A stretch of 64,000 bases of DNA from Halichoerus grypus (GCF_964656455.1 NC_135718.1:23510449-23574448), one strand, 5' to 3'. Numbered from the stretch's first letter, positions 1 to 11,815 are shown. The notes: generated by a model from the letters alone, not told the origin. Numbers and translations: made by a program.

Positions 1-167
1 GAGAAAGAGAAAGAAAGACAGCATAGGAGGAGCAGAAAGAGAGGGACAAGGAGACACTGCACTAAGCACAGAGCCTGACAGGGGGCTCGATCCCAGGACC
101 CCGAGATCACAACCTGAGCCAAAATCAAGACCCCAGTGTTCAACCTACTTAGCCACCCAAGCTCCCC
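1..167 (-). mobile_element. Carnivore tRNA-derived SINE, cut by window start
   Basis: Read on the minus strand, this ends with the SINE head: the complement of 'gagccacccaggtgcccc' appears in a diverged form near 150-167. A box-B-like segment (ggctcgatcccagg, 84-97) and the GA-rich body lie at 1-60. The tail side lies outside the window. It is an older, diverged copy. Confidence 0.85.
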
Positions 168-1326
168 TCTTCATGTGGATTTTTATCACTCAATGACCTC
201 TTTCAATCATGAGGACACATATCCTTCTATCATGGGAAATTTTCTTTATGATTTATTTGACAATTCCCTATGCTTCATTTCATCTGTTCTCTCTCTTTTG
301 GGGTTATGTTTTTTTATTCTACCTTCCAATCCTTTTATTGATTCTTTTTTGACTATCATATTTTTAATTTATAAGCTTATTTTTGCTTTTTGTTTTCTTA
401 TCCCTACTCCCATTTATAGCATCCTGTTTTTATTTCATGGCAATAGCCTCTTCTCTTAACTCTCAAAAAGAACTGATAAGAGATTTTGTATTTTAAAATT
501 TTATTCTGTTCCCTGTGTTAATTTTTCTGAAGTTTCTTTTAGTTTCTTACATGTTGAAAGCTTTCCTTAAGTAACTGATAATCCTTGGCTATCAATTTGA
601 ATTGTAAAGTAGGGCATTAAATAGCTGATAGAAACTCTAGAAGCAGGGGAGGTTCTTTCTGACTTGAAGTCTTCCTAGTAGAGTGATTGAGTAGCAGATC
701 TGATTCTTACGGGAAGTCCATCAAACCCTAAAATCTGTATCTTTAAGGTTATTCCATTTCTCCTAAGAAAATTTCTCTAGGCTATTGCCTTGGTGTGTGG
801 GAGTGGAATGGGTGGGTAATATATCTCACTAATCTTACTCTGGAAACTGGCCTGGGTAAAAAAGTCAGGAGACTAAAGATTCACTTCACTTACTTCCTGA
901 AATGCCCATATTTTCTGTCTGGTACCTCAACACAGCTCACTACCACAAACATCAGGACCACCTACATAATTTAAGGGTCCCAGGGCAACAAAAATGTGGG
1001 GCTTCTTGTTAAAAATTACTAAGAATTTCAAGATTATTATAGCAAAGTATTAAACAAATATGGGTCCTTTCTGAGAGCAGGACTCTGTGTGATCATACAG
1101 GTTGTACAACCATGATGGTGGCTCAGACAGACACACTCTGCCCCCAGCTCTGCCTGGTTCAGTTTTCCCAGAAAATAACGAATATGCTGCCTTCTAAAAG
1201 GCTGGGGAAAGGATAATCATCTGACTAAAAGGCATGAGAATGAGGATGTGGGAATTAATTTTAAACCAATCTGCATGTTTTCCACATTATATCTCACTCC
1301 TGTTTGCTGTGATTCTTGGGAGCTTC
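168..1326. other. No gene; one unassigned repeat-like segment
   Basis: AT-rich sequence with short chance reading frames only, for example 136-459, which starts in the SINE and is rich in Phe/Leu from T-runs. The part at about 955-1125 (gtggggcttcttgtt... ggactctgtgtgatc) resembles an ancient interspersed repeat I remember from other mammals but cannot name. Confidence 0.5.
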
Positions 1327-1342
1327 AAGAATCCAGGCTTTT

Positions 1343-1567
1343 CAGGGCGCCTCGCTCAGTCGGTTAAGTGTCTGACTCTTGATTTTAACTCAGGTCATGA
1401 TCTCAGGGTCGTGAGACTGAGCCCCGTGTCAGGCTCCATGCTCAGTGTGAAGTCTGCTTGAGATTCTCTGGCTCCCTCTCCTTCTGCCCCTCCCTCGACA
1501 TGCATGCATGCATGCTCTCTCTCTCTCTCTCAAATAAATAAATAAAATCTTTAAAACAAAAAAAAAA
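1343..1567 (+). mobile_element. Carnivore SINE with perfect 16-bp TSD
   Basis: The head 'gcgcctcgctcagtcggtt' begins at about 1347. It is followed by 'gactcttgattttaactcagg', the older SINE variant, then a CT-rich body with a small CATG repeat (1499-1514), AATAAATAAATAAAATCTTT and an A-tail. Flanks at 1327-1342 and 1568-1583 are identical (aagaatccaggctttt), so both boundaries are secure. Confidence 0.95.
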
Positions 1568-1762
1568 AAGAATCCAGGCTTTTTAGGGTTCTATGGACAA
1601 GCCAGTTCACTTGTCATAATTTCATAACTATATCCCTCTGTAACCATGGTCTACTCTTCAAAGTCAGGTATTTCTCTTCTTTTTGTCTTTCAGAACTTTG
1701 ATGACATCTGTTATCTGGTATCATTTCCTCTCCCATTCTGTTCCAGTTTTTGTGTTTATATC

Positions 1763-1881
1763 TTTTTTTTTTTTTTTTTTTAAGTAAGCTCCATGCCCAG
1801 CATGGAGCCCAATGTGGGCTTGAACTCATGACCCTGAAATCAAGACCTGAGCTGAGATCAACTCAGCCACCCAGGTGCCCC
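1763..1881 (-). mobile_element. Carnivore SINE, short form lacking CT-rich body
   Basis: A T-run at 1763-1781 is the complement of the A-tail. It leads directly into gctccatgcccagcatggag and then the reversed head gccacccaggtgcccc. The CT-rich middle seen in other copies is missing. It is the same short form as the copy at 14881-15017. Confidence 0.9.
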
Positions 1882-3544
1882 TATTTTTTTTTTCAACTGT
1901 CATTTTGGGGACTTAGCAATTGAAATATATGTCAAAGCATTTTGTTTTCCAAATCACCGTGCTTGACCAGAACCATGATATTTAGCCATTTTCTTTTTCA
2001 TTGTATTTCTCTAAGATAGTTCATTTTACCCTTCAATTATTTAATATGTATCCATATTTTGCTAACAAAAAGATACATTTTATTGCTGAGTCATCTAATA
2101 TTTTGAGTTCTAACACATTTTACTCTCAAATCCTTCCCTATTTCCACCTCCTCCTCCCAATTCTTAAAAAATAAATAAATAAATAAATAAGGCACATTTT
2201 CCAGAAGATAAGAGTTGACTATGTAGTATGCTTATGGACCCAAATATTTCAGGACAGTGTATGTCTTGTTCCAGCCAAATTGCTGGCTGAGGAAGATACT
2301 GAATTTTTAATTGCAAGCCATTATGAAACTAGCTATTTTGTATCAACCAACATATAATCAGTAGTTAACTATTCTCCATTGGTTTCAAGACAAAAACCTC
2401 AAATTTAATTAGAACTCAGAGGCACAGCTAAGGACTTGGTGACCGATAATCATTCTGACAAATCTAAAACTTGAAGAAGTTGGATGGCAGTAGAAATTCT
2501 TGAGCCTTAATGAAGGAATGGATTGTGTTGAGCTTAGTGTGTATATGCACAGATGAAATATCAATTTAAACAGAATTCTTGGTTTAGGCTGCAAGCAATG
2601 TTATTTCAAGTTTGCCTTGCTAGAGTTTCACTTAAAATTAATATGAGTGTGCTGCATCAGTTCCCAATTGTCCAGCACAGCTGAAGAGATAGTAAACTAT
2701 CAAAAGAATGAATTGGACCAGATTCAAATTCTCAATGATCTCAGCCATCTCACAATAATGGGAGCCAAATATAACCTGGATCCCCCAACTGGTAGTGTAT
2801 TGACTATCTAATTAAGAAGCAAAACTGTCTAAGGTGATTTAAGATCTAGCCCCGTTCTAGAGTGAGATAGATGTCTTGTCAAAAATCTGATAAAATATTC
2901 ACAACTACAACCTACTTGACCCAGATGCCACTCAGCCAAGCTGAGGAGAGTCGAAAAAAGACTATATATACTTTTTCTTGTGAACATCTTTTATTTTGGT
3001 AAGCACTTCTCTGTCCTGTTTTATTTCCCTCAGACTCTAGAAATGTCTTCACTACACTTCTTAGATTTGGGGAAGTAAATGAGTATCTATGGATAAATGT
3101 AGGTCATTTTGTCAGACAATTATTTTGAGGAAGGCAATTAAGATGTTCTACTTGTAATATTACCTGCCCTACCCTGGCCTTTCTTGAGAAAGAAACAGAA
3201 ACAGAAGTGGGAGTCTGGGGCTGAAGATCTTGTTAGCCCTGATCACAGAGAACTGAAGACTTTTAAGAGGTCTTCCTTCACATCTGCCTGCCAAAGGATC
3301 TCCCAAAGGTTACTCTTCCTGAAATTTAAAGCTGCTACCTTTTTATTCTTACAAAGTCGAGGGTCACATTCTTATTTATCTGACAATGGAAAATAATCCT
3401 AAACATTCTTGATTCAACAAATTTAGGTTGCAAAGTATTAAGAGAGTGAATTCTCGATCTGACTTCTCTACAGAGTAGATTTCCATTGACAACATGTGAC
3501 TTCATGGCCTCTTAAGTAGAGTGAATTCATGGTGATGTAGAAAG
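1882..3544. other. No gene or classified repeat
   Basis: Single-copy-looking AT-rich DNA. The only low-complexity tract is a (TAAA)n run at 2168-2191. Reading frames at 2409-2594 and 3184-3396 have no recognisable domain. Confidence 0.5.
2168..2191. repeat. (TAAA)n microsatellite
   Basis: About six uninterrupted AAAT/TAAA units are visible. Confidence 0.9.
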
Positions 3545-3547
3545 AAT

Positions 3548-3672
3548 ACCAAACTAGCTGGAAATTCTAGTCTCTATTTCAGGTTTGTGATCTACTTACT
3601 ACCTGTGTAACATTGTATAAAACCCTTAGATTCTTTGCATCTCATTTAATTACTCTTTAATTTGAGAATAAT
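3548..3672 (+). mobile_element. MIR SINE fragment
   Basis: The order 'tctagtctctatttcagg', 'ctacttactacctgtgtaac', 'cccttagattctttgcatct', 'tttgagaataataccatctg' follows the MIR core (…ctagctgtgtgacc…ctcatctgtaaaatgg…) with heavy divergence. The match is from memory of the consensus. Confidence 0.5.
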
Positions 3673-3769
3673 ACCATCTGCTTATTTTGTTTTAAGTTGG
3701 AACTCATCGTGTTACCTCTTTGTCAAGTCTTCTGCCACCCATTTTATTGGATCTACCTGCAACTAGAGC

Positions 3770-3905
3770 TATTATCTTATTTTACTCCCCACAATAAACC
3801 TACTATTAGATGTGACATTAAAATAAAGCTCAGAGAAGTGAAGTTACTTGAAGAAGATCACACAGTTTATAAACAAGAGAATCAGAATTTACAGTTAAGT
3901 CAATA
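3770..3905 (-). mobile_element. MIR SINE fragment, minus strand
   Basis: 'ctcagagaagtgaagttact' followed by 'gatcacacagtttataa' and 'agaatcagaattta' is the reversed MIR core (gctcagagaggttaagtaac... aaggtcacacagctagtaa). It is diverged but in the right order. Confidence 0.6.
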
Positions 3906-3937
3906 CGGTGACATGATTTAGAACCTTATGTCATACT

Positions 3938-4128
3938 ACTCTATGACTATAGACAAGCCATCCCACTTCTTCCTGATACCTGGTTTTAATGTATTTAATC
4001 TAGTGGTACAAATAATGATGCTCTTTCATAAGGCTGTAAAAGAATTAGGTAAGATAATACATGCATGCCAATTAGACCTGTACACATGTGAAATAATATT
4101 GCTGTTATTATCATTATTAGTATAATAT
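3938..4128 (+). mobile_element. MIR SINE fragment
   Basis: 'ctatagacaagccatcccac', 'ggtacaaataatgatgctct', 'cataaggctgtaaaagaatt', 'aggtaagataatacatgcat' and the tail 'gttattatcattatta' follow the order of the MIR 3' half. Confidence 0.55.
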
Positions 4129-4130
4129 GT

Positions 4131-5005
4131 TATCACTGAATGTGTCTGGCCTCTCCAGTGCCTGTCACTTTGGTCCCATTGCCACCCATCAGCTATCTGG
4201 AATGATTCTAAATTAGGCATATGCAGAACTCTGTAATCAGGACTATCATGTTCAGAGGATTCGGAGGCCCGCTGTGTGTGCCCCATTGTCTCCTGAAAGT
4301 TTCATCAACTGTTGCTAGATGAAGGCTGAGCACTGCACACTTTCTTAGTGTGTATCAGCAATGAGAAGCCTTCCCTGTTAGCCCAAACTCCCACTCTGAC
4401 ACCAGAAAGCATCTAGACCACTGCAGCTAGCCATTGTTATCCAAGATTTTAGGAAATCTCCCAGAGACTGAACAGGTTATACATAATTAGGACTTGAAGA
4501 GGAAGAATAGGATTTGGGACAGCCTAAAATCTATGATTAATGTTAGTAGATATCCTCCTTTATCATGTGGGCATTGCTTTCTTTTTTTTTTTTCTTCCCA
4601 TTTGGAGCGACAGAGCGATGAGATACTGCACTACTTCTCGGAAAGCCAAACGCCGTAAGACAATTGCAGGTGGAGTGATGTTCTGGTGGCCAGAACCCAT
4701 TCTACCTTTCTCTAAACATGTTGGTTGATTCCTGTGAGCGTTGGCCTGATGCCACAAACTGTGCTGGGGTCATTTTGGATGGAGATGTACACACTTGCTC
4801 AGATTAGGACTCCAAGACCATCATCAAATCATCTTAGGGTTTTAGGCTGCTGTTCACTTCCTGCCTCGCCTCATGCATCCCTCTCCACCCCTCACTCCCA
4901 TCAGCCCCCCATCATTATCAGAAACTCCAATGTCATCTCTTGAAAAGCCAGCAGGTGTATTGAACTCTGCTCTCTGCAGCATGGCTTTCAGGGCATCTGT
5001 GCAGC
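4131..5005. other. No gene; short CpG-bearing segment inside
   Basis: No repeat family recognised. Segment 4605-4740 keeps several CpGs and is open in both strands for about 60 codons next to a T-run (4581-4592). I could not match it to a known protein, and no AATAAA-type signal precedes the tract, so a retrocopy is not supported. Confidence 0.45.
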
Positions 5006-5531
5006 TGTCTGGAGTTAAAAACCAAAATTCACCTGAGTGAATCTTAAAGATCTCAGTGGCTTTATTGAGCCATTCATGAATCAGCCAGCATCCCATCTCG
5101 CAGATAAAAAGGAAATCCAAGGAGCTATATATAAAGGAAGACTTTTATGAAAGCAGAAGGGAGTGGGACAAGGAAGTCATACCAGCAAAAAGTGGACTGG
5201 TTGTGGCAAGGTCACCTTCCCTTAGGGGATGGCAGGCATCTATCAGGCAGATTTCCTCACTAGTGCTGACCAGGTGATTCCTGATGGACTAGTTTAAGAT
5301 TCCGTCTCTGAGAGATGCCAAAACTATAAGTAAGCTGAGTCTCAGTTTGGTGACATGAGGCTTAGCATAAGTGACTCCATTTGGTGCCTGTTGTCTTGTT
5401 TTTAACAAAGAATTGATGTGCTTTAATGGTTTCTTTGCAGAAAACTGGCTGTGTGAAATAGTTGCCTCTTGAACTGGTCAGGTCCTTGTTACTGATCTGC
5501 CCTGCTATGTGAGGTGGGATGACCCCTGACA
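5006..5531 (-). mobile_element. Solo LTR of an ancient endogenous retrovirus-like element
   Basis: Read on the minus strand the block starts TGTCAGGGGTC (5531) and ends ...CCAGACA (5006), the TG...CA form of an LTR. Inside are a TATA-like box (complement of 5125-5134, tatatataaa region) and, about 65 bases downstream, an AATAAA signal (complement of 5061-5066). This is the promoter/poly-A spacing expected of a U3-R-U5 unit. No internal retroviral sequence adjoins it and no convincing target duplication is seen. I cannot assign the family; it looks like a class I (ERV1-like) LTR. It is non-coding. Confidence 0.65.
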
Positions 5532-6103
5532 GATAACTAAGAGCCTAAGTTAAAAGGGAGCCTCTTAAAATAAGCATGACTGGTTCCACCTTTCTATTTA
5601 AAAGTGCTGCTCACCAAAGGGCTCTGGCTTGCCGTCCTTTGCCTTGTAGCACATTTCTCCATAATAAACACCCATACCATATGAGACTGAATCTATGTAG
5701 GGCAGGAAGGCTGGCCTCTACTTGGGGACAGCAGAGTGACAGGTGCTGCTTGTTTATTTTTTTTATTACACAAAAGATGCTCTTGCAACAAAGCCCTGGA
5801 AGAATTATTGGTGAGCAAGGTAGAGCCCCAGAATGAGTCCATTTTTGGGAAGGATAAAGATGGTTGATCAGAGTGTTCCTTAGAAGTAAACACAGTAATC
5901 AGAGGATGTGAGGGCCTATTTTCAGTTTGCTTACTATATATTCTGTATATATTTCCTACTAAAGTCAGTGTTCTTGCAGATCAGTTCCCTAATGGATTTT
6001 ATAAATACAACACCAAGCCCTAGAAAGGGAAGGTCAGAGGTGAAGACTGTGATGAGAGAGAGGGAACAGGGAATGTATAACAATATTAGAAGTGGCATTT
6101 AGA
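5532..6103. other. No gene recognised
   Basis: Segment 5560-5690 (with an 'ataataaacaccc' motif at 5661) could be a further old LTR-like fragment, but it matches nothing I can name. The rest is AT-rich single-copy-looking DNA. Confidence 0.4.
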
Positions 6104-6307
6104 GGGGCACCTGGGTGGCTCAGTCGTTAAGCGTCTGCCTTCGGCTCAGGTCGTGATCCCAGGGTCCTGGGATCGAGCCCCACATCGGGCTCCCTGCTCC
6201 GCGGGAAGCCTGCTTCTCCCTCTCCTACTCCCCCTGCTTGTGTTCCCTCTCTCGCTATGTCTCTCTCTGTCAAAAAAATAAATAAAATCTTTAAAAAAAA
6301 AAAAAAA
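6104..6307 (+). mobile_element. Carnivore SINE, near consensus
   Basis: The head ggggcacctgggtggctcag, the young-type 'tcgttaagcgtctgccttcg', box B 'gggatcgagccccacatcgg', the body, AATAAAATCTTT and a 15-base A-tail are all present. CpGs are largely retained, so it is a fairly young copy. Reading frames on the opposite strand across it (6127-6420) are only the SINE complement. Confidence 0.95.
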
Positions 6308-8424
6308 GAACAGGTGTGAAGGCAAGAAATGAAACAACTAACAGAGTATATGGGCTCATTTCTGTTTCCCGGTTTCTCTGAGGCATGGTAAGGGGCTTGC
6401 TTTCCATATTTTTGCCTCATAGGGCCCCTGGCATAGACACAGCTTAGGTATTTTTACCTCTGGACCATTTCAATAGTAGAGTCATTGGTACATGTATGCT
6501 GGACACCAAAGCAGGAGAAATGAAGCAAATACTAAGTTAAAGTAGCCAGTCAGGATAGCTTAAAAAAAGGAGGGGGGGGGAAGGGGCTAAACCAACCAAC
6601 CTTAGGATACATGCCTGGCTTTGAATAAGAAATGTCTTCCAGATAACTTTGTGCGTTCAGTTAAGGACGGAACTGACTGTTGCTAATAGCAATCACAGTG
6701 GAAAATGCTCATTTGTCTTTTAATTAGCAAAATATTTCACACAACTCTCGCGTTCACAGGTGGAATTTTGAGAGCCTCTGTAAGTGTGAAGGCAAATGGG
6801 TTTGTCTGGAGTATGTGAGGTTCATGTGGGCAACAACTGAACTGCTTTAGAGAAGTTAAGGCACATTTTCAATTTAACATGTAGGTGGAAAATAACTTTC
6901 CTTTTCTCCTCCTCTCCCTTCGGCAGGTATGCTGGAAACCAATTTTTAATATTATAGATGTGAATCAGTTAAGCTTTTAAATTTGGGGACTTTCAATTAT
7001 ATGGAGATTATTTTGGGTAAGCAAAACAACTGCAGGAAACAGTACTTGGTCTCAGCAGATTTTGCAAACTAAAATAAATTAGGTTTATTTCATCCAATAG
7101 AGAAATACTATTTCTTAAGTATCTTTATGTATTGGGAAATGATAGTATCTGCTAATCCATAACACCTAAGGACTCTGAATAATCAAAACAGCAAAACACT
7201 TTTAAAAATATCATTTGCTAAAAGATGATATTTTCAACGAGTTTAAGATTTAGCAGCTCAGTTTCACTTCCTGTTGTGTAATTTTGGCCTCATCTGGGGC
7301 CTTCAATTTAGCGATCTTAATTTGGGGGGCCATCCCCAACAGTTTTTCGCTGTGAGCTTTCAGCAATAAAAGGCCCACAGTTCAGAATGTCATTTTCCCA
7401 TATTCTGACACAGGTCTGAGGCAGGTTGAGTTATATTAGCTTGCAGAGTGAGGTTACAGACTTTTGAATGGGATCAGATGTAGGTTGATGAATTTGGGAT
7501 TGCAGATATTTTCATTACAAGGAGCACTACCATGCTGCAGCTGGAACAATTGGTTTTAATTAATCTGAATAAACAGTGGGCTTTGACAAACAAATGATAA
7601 CCATCAAATTAAACAGCTTTCTTGGGAGAAAACCATCCAAAGTGGCTGTATTGCCTTTGGGTTTTTGAGGGATTCTATTTAACAAGCTGTTTATTGCATT
7701 TTCAAAGGGAGAAAGGGGGATAGAGTACATGTAGTGAGGAATAGTGGGAGGAATTTGACTTACCTGAAATTGCAGGAAGGTGAGAATCATAGGATTTGGG
7801 AGTTAAATGAGACCTCGGGAATCATTTACACCATCCATCTCTCATTATGTCCAAAGAGAAAAAGAAGATTGAACTACAGAAAGAGAGAGATAGTCCTAGA
7901 GAGAGGCAGAGAGAGAGAGTCCAAGCCTGAGCCAGAGCACAAAATTTGCCCAAGGTCTAATCTCATATTCATAAGAATGATCATGGGTTATAGGGGTGAT
8001 ATAAGGGAAAACTATATTCAGTGCATTCTATTTACTAAGAAAGGGATTTAGGTAACAACTTAAAAATCATAATAACAAGGCTTGGAAGATTCATATAACT
8101 AGAAATTTCACTTATGCATTATATACATGATGTCCGCAGAGGTTTGAGATAATGAAGCGCCATTGACCTAAGTCACACACTGGGCAGGATCATTATCAAA
8201 TGCACTGTTCCATGAGATCTCTGACATCAAGCTTGAACCCAGATCATCATATTCCAGAACTTATGGTTCTGAAGGGAAGTATTATGTATAGTTAGCAATC
8301 ATTCCCTATCTGTGGACTTCCCAAATGGTTGGATTAGAGTGGACTTTTAAGTAATAACACTATAAACAGCTCAGCCTATTGTGACCCCCCCCACACAATT
8401 GCTGTTCTCTCTGATGTCCCCTAT
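6308..8424. other. No gene; possible conserved non-coding block
   Basis: No interspersed repeat recognised over 2.1 kb. A G-run lies at 6572-6580. Segment 6700-7420 is complex, AT-rich and repeat-free, with motifs typical of conserved non-coding DNA (taattagc, tttagcgatcttaattt). Function cannot be read from sequence alone. GA-rich low complexity lies at 7856-7925. Confidence 0.4.
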
Positions 8425-8438
8425 AAAAGAAGGGCAGG

Positions 8439-8636
8439 GGGCACCTGGATGGCTCACTTGGTTAAGTGTCTGCCTTCAGCTCAGGTCATTATCCCAGGGT
8501 CCTGGGATCAAGCCCTGCATCAGGCTCCCTGCTCAGCGGGGAATCTGCTTCTCTCTCTCCCTCTGCTCCCCCTGTTTGTGAGTGCTCTTCCTCTCTCTCT
8601 GTCAAATAAATAAATAAAATCTTTTAAAAAACAGAA
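8439..8636 (+). mobile_element. Carnivore SINE with perfect 14-bp TSD
   Basis: The head ggcacctggatggctcactt, body and AATAAATAAAATCTTTT with tail are present. Identical flanks aaaagaagggcagg occur at 8425-8438 and 8637-8650. Confidence 0.95.
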
Positions 8637-9460
8637 AAAAGAAGGGCAGGAAGGGCCAGCCCGCTGTAGCTCCTCCAGGAGGAGCTCCTTTAAAATCCTG
8701 TGATGAGGGTTGTGATACAACACCAATAAAAATTCTAATAGGTATTTTCCCATCTTCTGTCACCTACTCAAACTCCAGGCTTATCTTTCCATTTTGGGTA
8801 GACTCATTGGCACCTTTTTGTTAAGCTATAGGCAAGCCGAAGGATAATGGCCAAAACCTTCAGTGGAAAATAAACTCTGAAAAGCCAAGAAGGATGTTCT
8901 CAAGGTGCCACAATGTCTGAATCTAAATCATCATTTCTTTCTCCTTTTGATTATTTTTAAGTTTTTTTTCATCAAATGTTTCTTTCTTGAAACCAGCAGG
9001 GCCTGAGTATGTCCTCAAGTATTTAAGTTGGGCTTATTGGAAGTTTGACTCTACAGAGAGAATACAGATGCATTATTTGGGTGGCCAGTGTATCAATTAG
9101 AAGCAAAGGCAAATAGCTTCAAGACATCTCATTCAATATTTCTTTGTGTCATTGTTTGTGAAAAGTCATCACTTCTGCTCTTAAGGTGCATCAAAATACA
9201 GATGCAACTCTTACAAGTTGTTGTTTTTTCTTCTACAATCACAAGAAGATGGTAAGGGGGGGAATGACTATGGAGTTGGAGGGTATAGAAATTAGGGTAT
9301 GAGGCTAGTGGTCTATAGGGTAGCACTAGGTGACAAAGGTAACTGGTGAAAGCATCTTTGGTTGCCTCCTATTTTTCAAGAGTACCATCTTCTGACCCTA
9401 CCTCCCACATCAAGATAGGTTCACTACCCAACATGCCCAATACATGTGTAAGCAAGTGCG

Positions 9461-9488
9461 CACACACACACACACGCACGCACGCGCC
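9461..9488. repeat. (CA)n with CACG variants
   Basis: Run of cacacaca passing into cgcacgcacgcgc, so an impure CA microsatellite. Confidence 0.9.
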
Positions 9489-9986
9489 CACCCCATTCAT
9501 TTACCAAAAGAGCCACATATATCTTTCTTAACAACATCCCAAATTTCTTACCCTTCTCAAAGCCAAACCATCTCCCATTTCTATGGGATTGTCTTGTTAT
9601 CTCCTGTGTAATGTAATGGACAGCTAATAGAGTTCTTTCACATGCACTGATAAATTGTGGGAAATACTGCCAGTGCCCTCCAAGATTATGTGATAACATT
9701 CATCCTGTGACACTATTCCTGGAAGTTTTTTGTCCATTAAGTTTTTGGGGGGCACTTAGAGAAGAAATATTTAGTTAAAATCAAGACCCAGAAGGCGAGT
9801 CTGCTCTTTAATACTCTGGCTAAAGTTTGCTACACCTGGCCCGCTGGTGGGGGAAGGCAGCTTATCCTTCTTCATTCCTCACACTTTGCCCAGTAAAGGG
9901 CATCCCTGGAGAGAGCTTAAAATGTGTGCTGAGAGCAAGTGAAAGCTTCTATCCAATTGTCAGATTACACCCTTAAAGATGGTGTA

Positions 9987-9988
<2 letters not shown>

Positions 9989-10017
<29 letters not shown>

Positions 10018-10018
10018 T
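9989..10018. repeat. (TG)n microsatellite
   Basis: About 13 TG units are nearly uninterrupted (gagtgtgtgtgtgtgtgtgt...). Confidence 0.95.
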
Positions 10019-10449
10019 AAACTTTTTCCCACCTTAGAAAAACAAGAACTTTCCACTGGGAAAGTTCCCATCAAGCATTAAGCAAGAAGATTATGATGAA
10101 CAGTTATTTTCCCCTGGATAATTCTCTATCGAGAGCTCTCAACTGATTTGCTAAATGAGATGAGAAAGTGCATAATATATATATTTTTCCTCTCCAGAAA
10201 ATACAAAATGCAGAACATGGACTAAATAAATTGACCCCAAAAGAGGGAAGCAGGGGTGAATTAAAAATGACTCTAGTTTGCATTTCTTTCATATCTACTA
10301 TGTGTGAGGTGCTTATATTTGATTCTCACACAAACCATATGAAACAGGCCGCACTTACAGAAAGCTGGGTCAGCCAGGTTCTGTTGCTCATGCTTTCCCC
10401 ACTGTTCTGTTAACCGCCCCTCTGGAAAACACCTTTAAAAAAGTCATAC

Positions 10450-10670
10450 CGGGGCAACTGAGTGGCTCAGTCATCTGACATCTGCATCTTGATTTTGGCT
10501 CATGTCCTGATCTCAGGGTTCAGCCCCACATCCACATCTCGCTCCGTGCTCAGCGGGGAGTCCTCTCGAGATTCTCTCCCTTTGCCCTGACCCCTGCTAG
10601 TGCTCTCTCTCACTCTCTCAAAAATAAATAAATCTTTCTAAAAGTAAATACATAAATAAAAAATAAAAAA
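10450..10670 (+). mobile_element. Carnivore SINE, older variant
   Basis: The head 'ggggcaactgagtggctcag', then 'catctgcatcttgattttgg', body and an A-rich tail with AAATA repeats. The flanks aagtcatac (10441-10449) and aaatcatac (10671-10679) are a 9-bp TSD with one mismatch. Confidence 0.9.
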
Positions 10671-10679
10671 AAATCATAC

Positions 10680-11093
10680 AAAGCTGTGTCAGAGAAACTG
10701 GAGAATTTAATAATTCCCAAATATTAATGCCTCTTGTATAGAAGAGAATTTAGTGCTCTTTTACAACAAAGTGTTGATGTGAGATGCATATGAGGATTTA
10801 TGTGAGAAACAGGAAAACCCAAAAATGAGCTTTCTAACATTGGAACCACGTAGCCACAGAACAAGGTCAGCATTACAAAACAGGAAACAGCCACTAGACC
10901 AAGATTCTATAGAAGTTTCTGTTTGTATCTGAGAAATTGAACCAATAGTTGTCAGAGAACCTCTAAGCTCTAGAGTTCTACAGTTCTGCTATCTGGAAGT
11001 ACTGCTTCCCAAGCTGTCTGGATTTTATGTCTTCACTACACCCTCCCAGCCAATGCTGGATTCACTTGAATTTCATTAAATAACCTTTGTTTT
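10680..11093. other. No gene or repeat recognised
   Basis: Nothing beyond AT-rich single-copy-looking sequence. Confidence 0.5.
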
Positions 11094-11109
11094 AAAAATG
11101 CCACACTTG

Positions 11110-11327
11110 GGCTCCTGGGTGGCTCAGTCGTTAAGTATCTGCCTTCGGCTCAGGTCATGATCCCAGGGTCCTGGGATCGAGCCCCGCATCAGGCTCCCTG
11201 CTCAGTGGGAAATCTGCTCAGTGGGAAGCCTGCATCTCCCTCTCCCACACCCCCTGCTTGTGTTCTCTCTCTCACTGTGTCTCTCTCTGTCAGATAAATA
11301 AAATCTTTAAAAAATAAAAATAAAAAT
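11110..11327 (+). mobile_element. Carnivore SINE carrying a 16-bp internal duplication
   Basis: Head ggctcctgggtggctcagtc, box B gggatcgagccccgcatcag, body and tail. Flanks 11094-11109 and 11328-11343 (aaaaatgccacacttg / aaaaatcccacacttg) form a 16-bp TSD with one mismatch. Inside, ctgctcagtgggaa occurs twice with a 16-base period (11198 and 11214). The same duplication is in the copy at 13789-14005. Confidence 0.95.
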
Positions 11328-11343
11328 AAAAATCCCACACTTG

Positions 11344-11815
11344 CTATCAATGGACATCTGGGCTCTTTCCATATTTTGGCTATTGTGGATGTTGCTGCTA
11401 TAAACATTGGAGTGCAGGTGCTCTTTCAAATCACTACATTGGTATCCTTTGGATAAATACCTCGTAGTGCAATTGCTGTGTCACAGGGTAGCTCTATTTT
11501 TAAATTTTTGAGGAAAGTCCTGTTTTCCAGAGTGGCTGCACCAGTTTGCAAACCCACCAAGAGCGTAAAAGGGTTCCCCTTTCTCCGCAATCTCACCAAC
11601 ATCTGTTGTGTCCTGCCTTGTTAATTTTAGCCATTCTGACTGGTGTGAGGTGGTATCTCATTGTGGTTTTGATTTGTATTTCCCTGATGCCGAGTGATGT
11701 TCAGCATTTTTTCATGTGTCTGTTACCATTTGTATGTCTTCTTTGGAGAAATGTCTGTTCATGTCTTCTGCCCATTTCTTAACTGGATTTTTTGTTTTTT
11801 GGATGTTGAGCGTTG
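11344..11815 (-). mobile_element. LINE-1 ORF2 3' fragment, truncated at both ends
   Basis: Complement reads as the late ORF2 region of a relatively young L1: the part around 'gaaatgggcagaagacatga', then 'aatgagataccacctcacac', 'tggtgcagccactctgg' and 'caatagccaaaatatgg'. It stops after the equivalent of 'gatgtccatt' at 11350 without the rest of ORF2, a 3' UTR or a poly-A. The other end abuts a SINE at 11816. The plus-strand reading frames here are shadows, and the ORF2 piece itself is only a fragment. Confidence 0.9.

Larger units (their letters stand above)
8651..10440. other. No gene; two CA/TG microsatellites only
   Basis: No interspersed repeat recognised. The reading frames at 9129-9699 and 10104-10413 show no domain. 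Confidence 0.5.

Noticed and set aside
4563..4757. Possible processed pseudogene beside a T-run
   Set aside because: The lysine run in the complement frame comes from the T-run itself, no poly-A signal precedes it and no parent protein was recognised.
6127..6420. 97-codon complement frame
   Set aside because: Most of it is the complement of the SINE at 6104-6307; the same peptide pattern recurs at other SINE copies (for example 8520, 11189, 32826, 33794).
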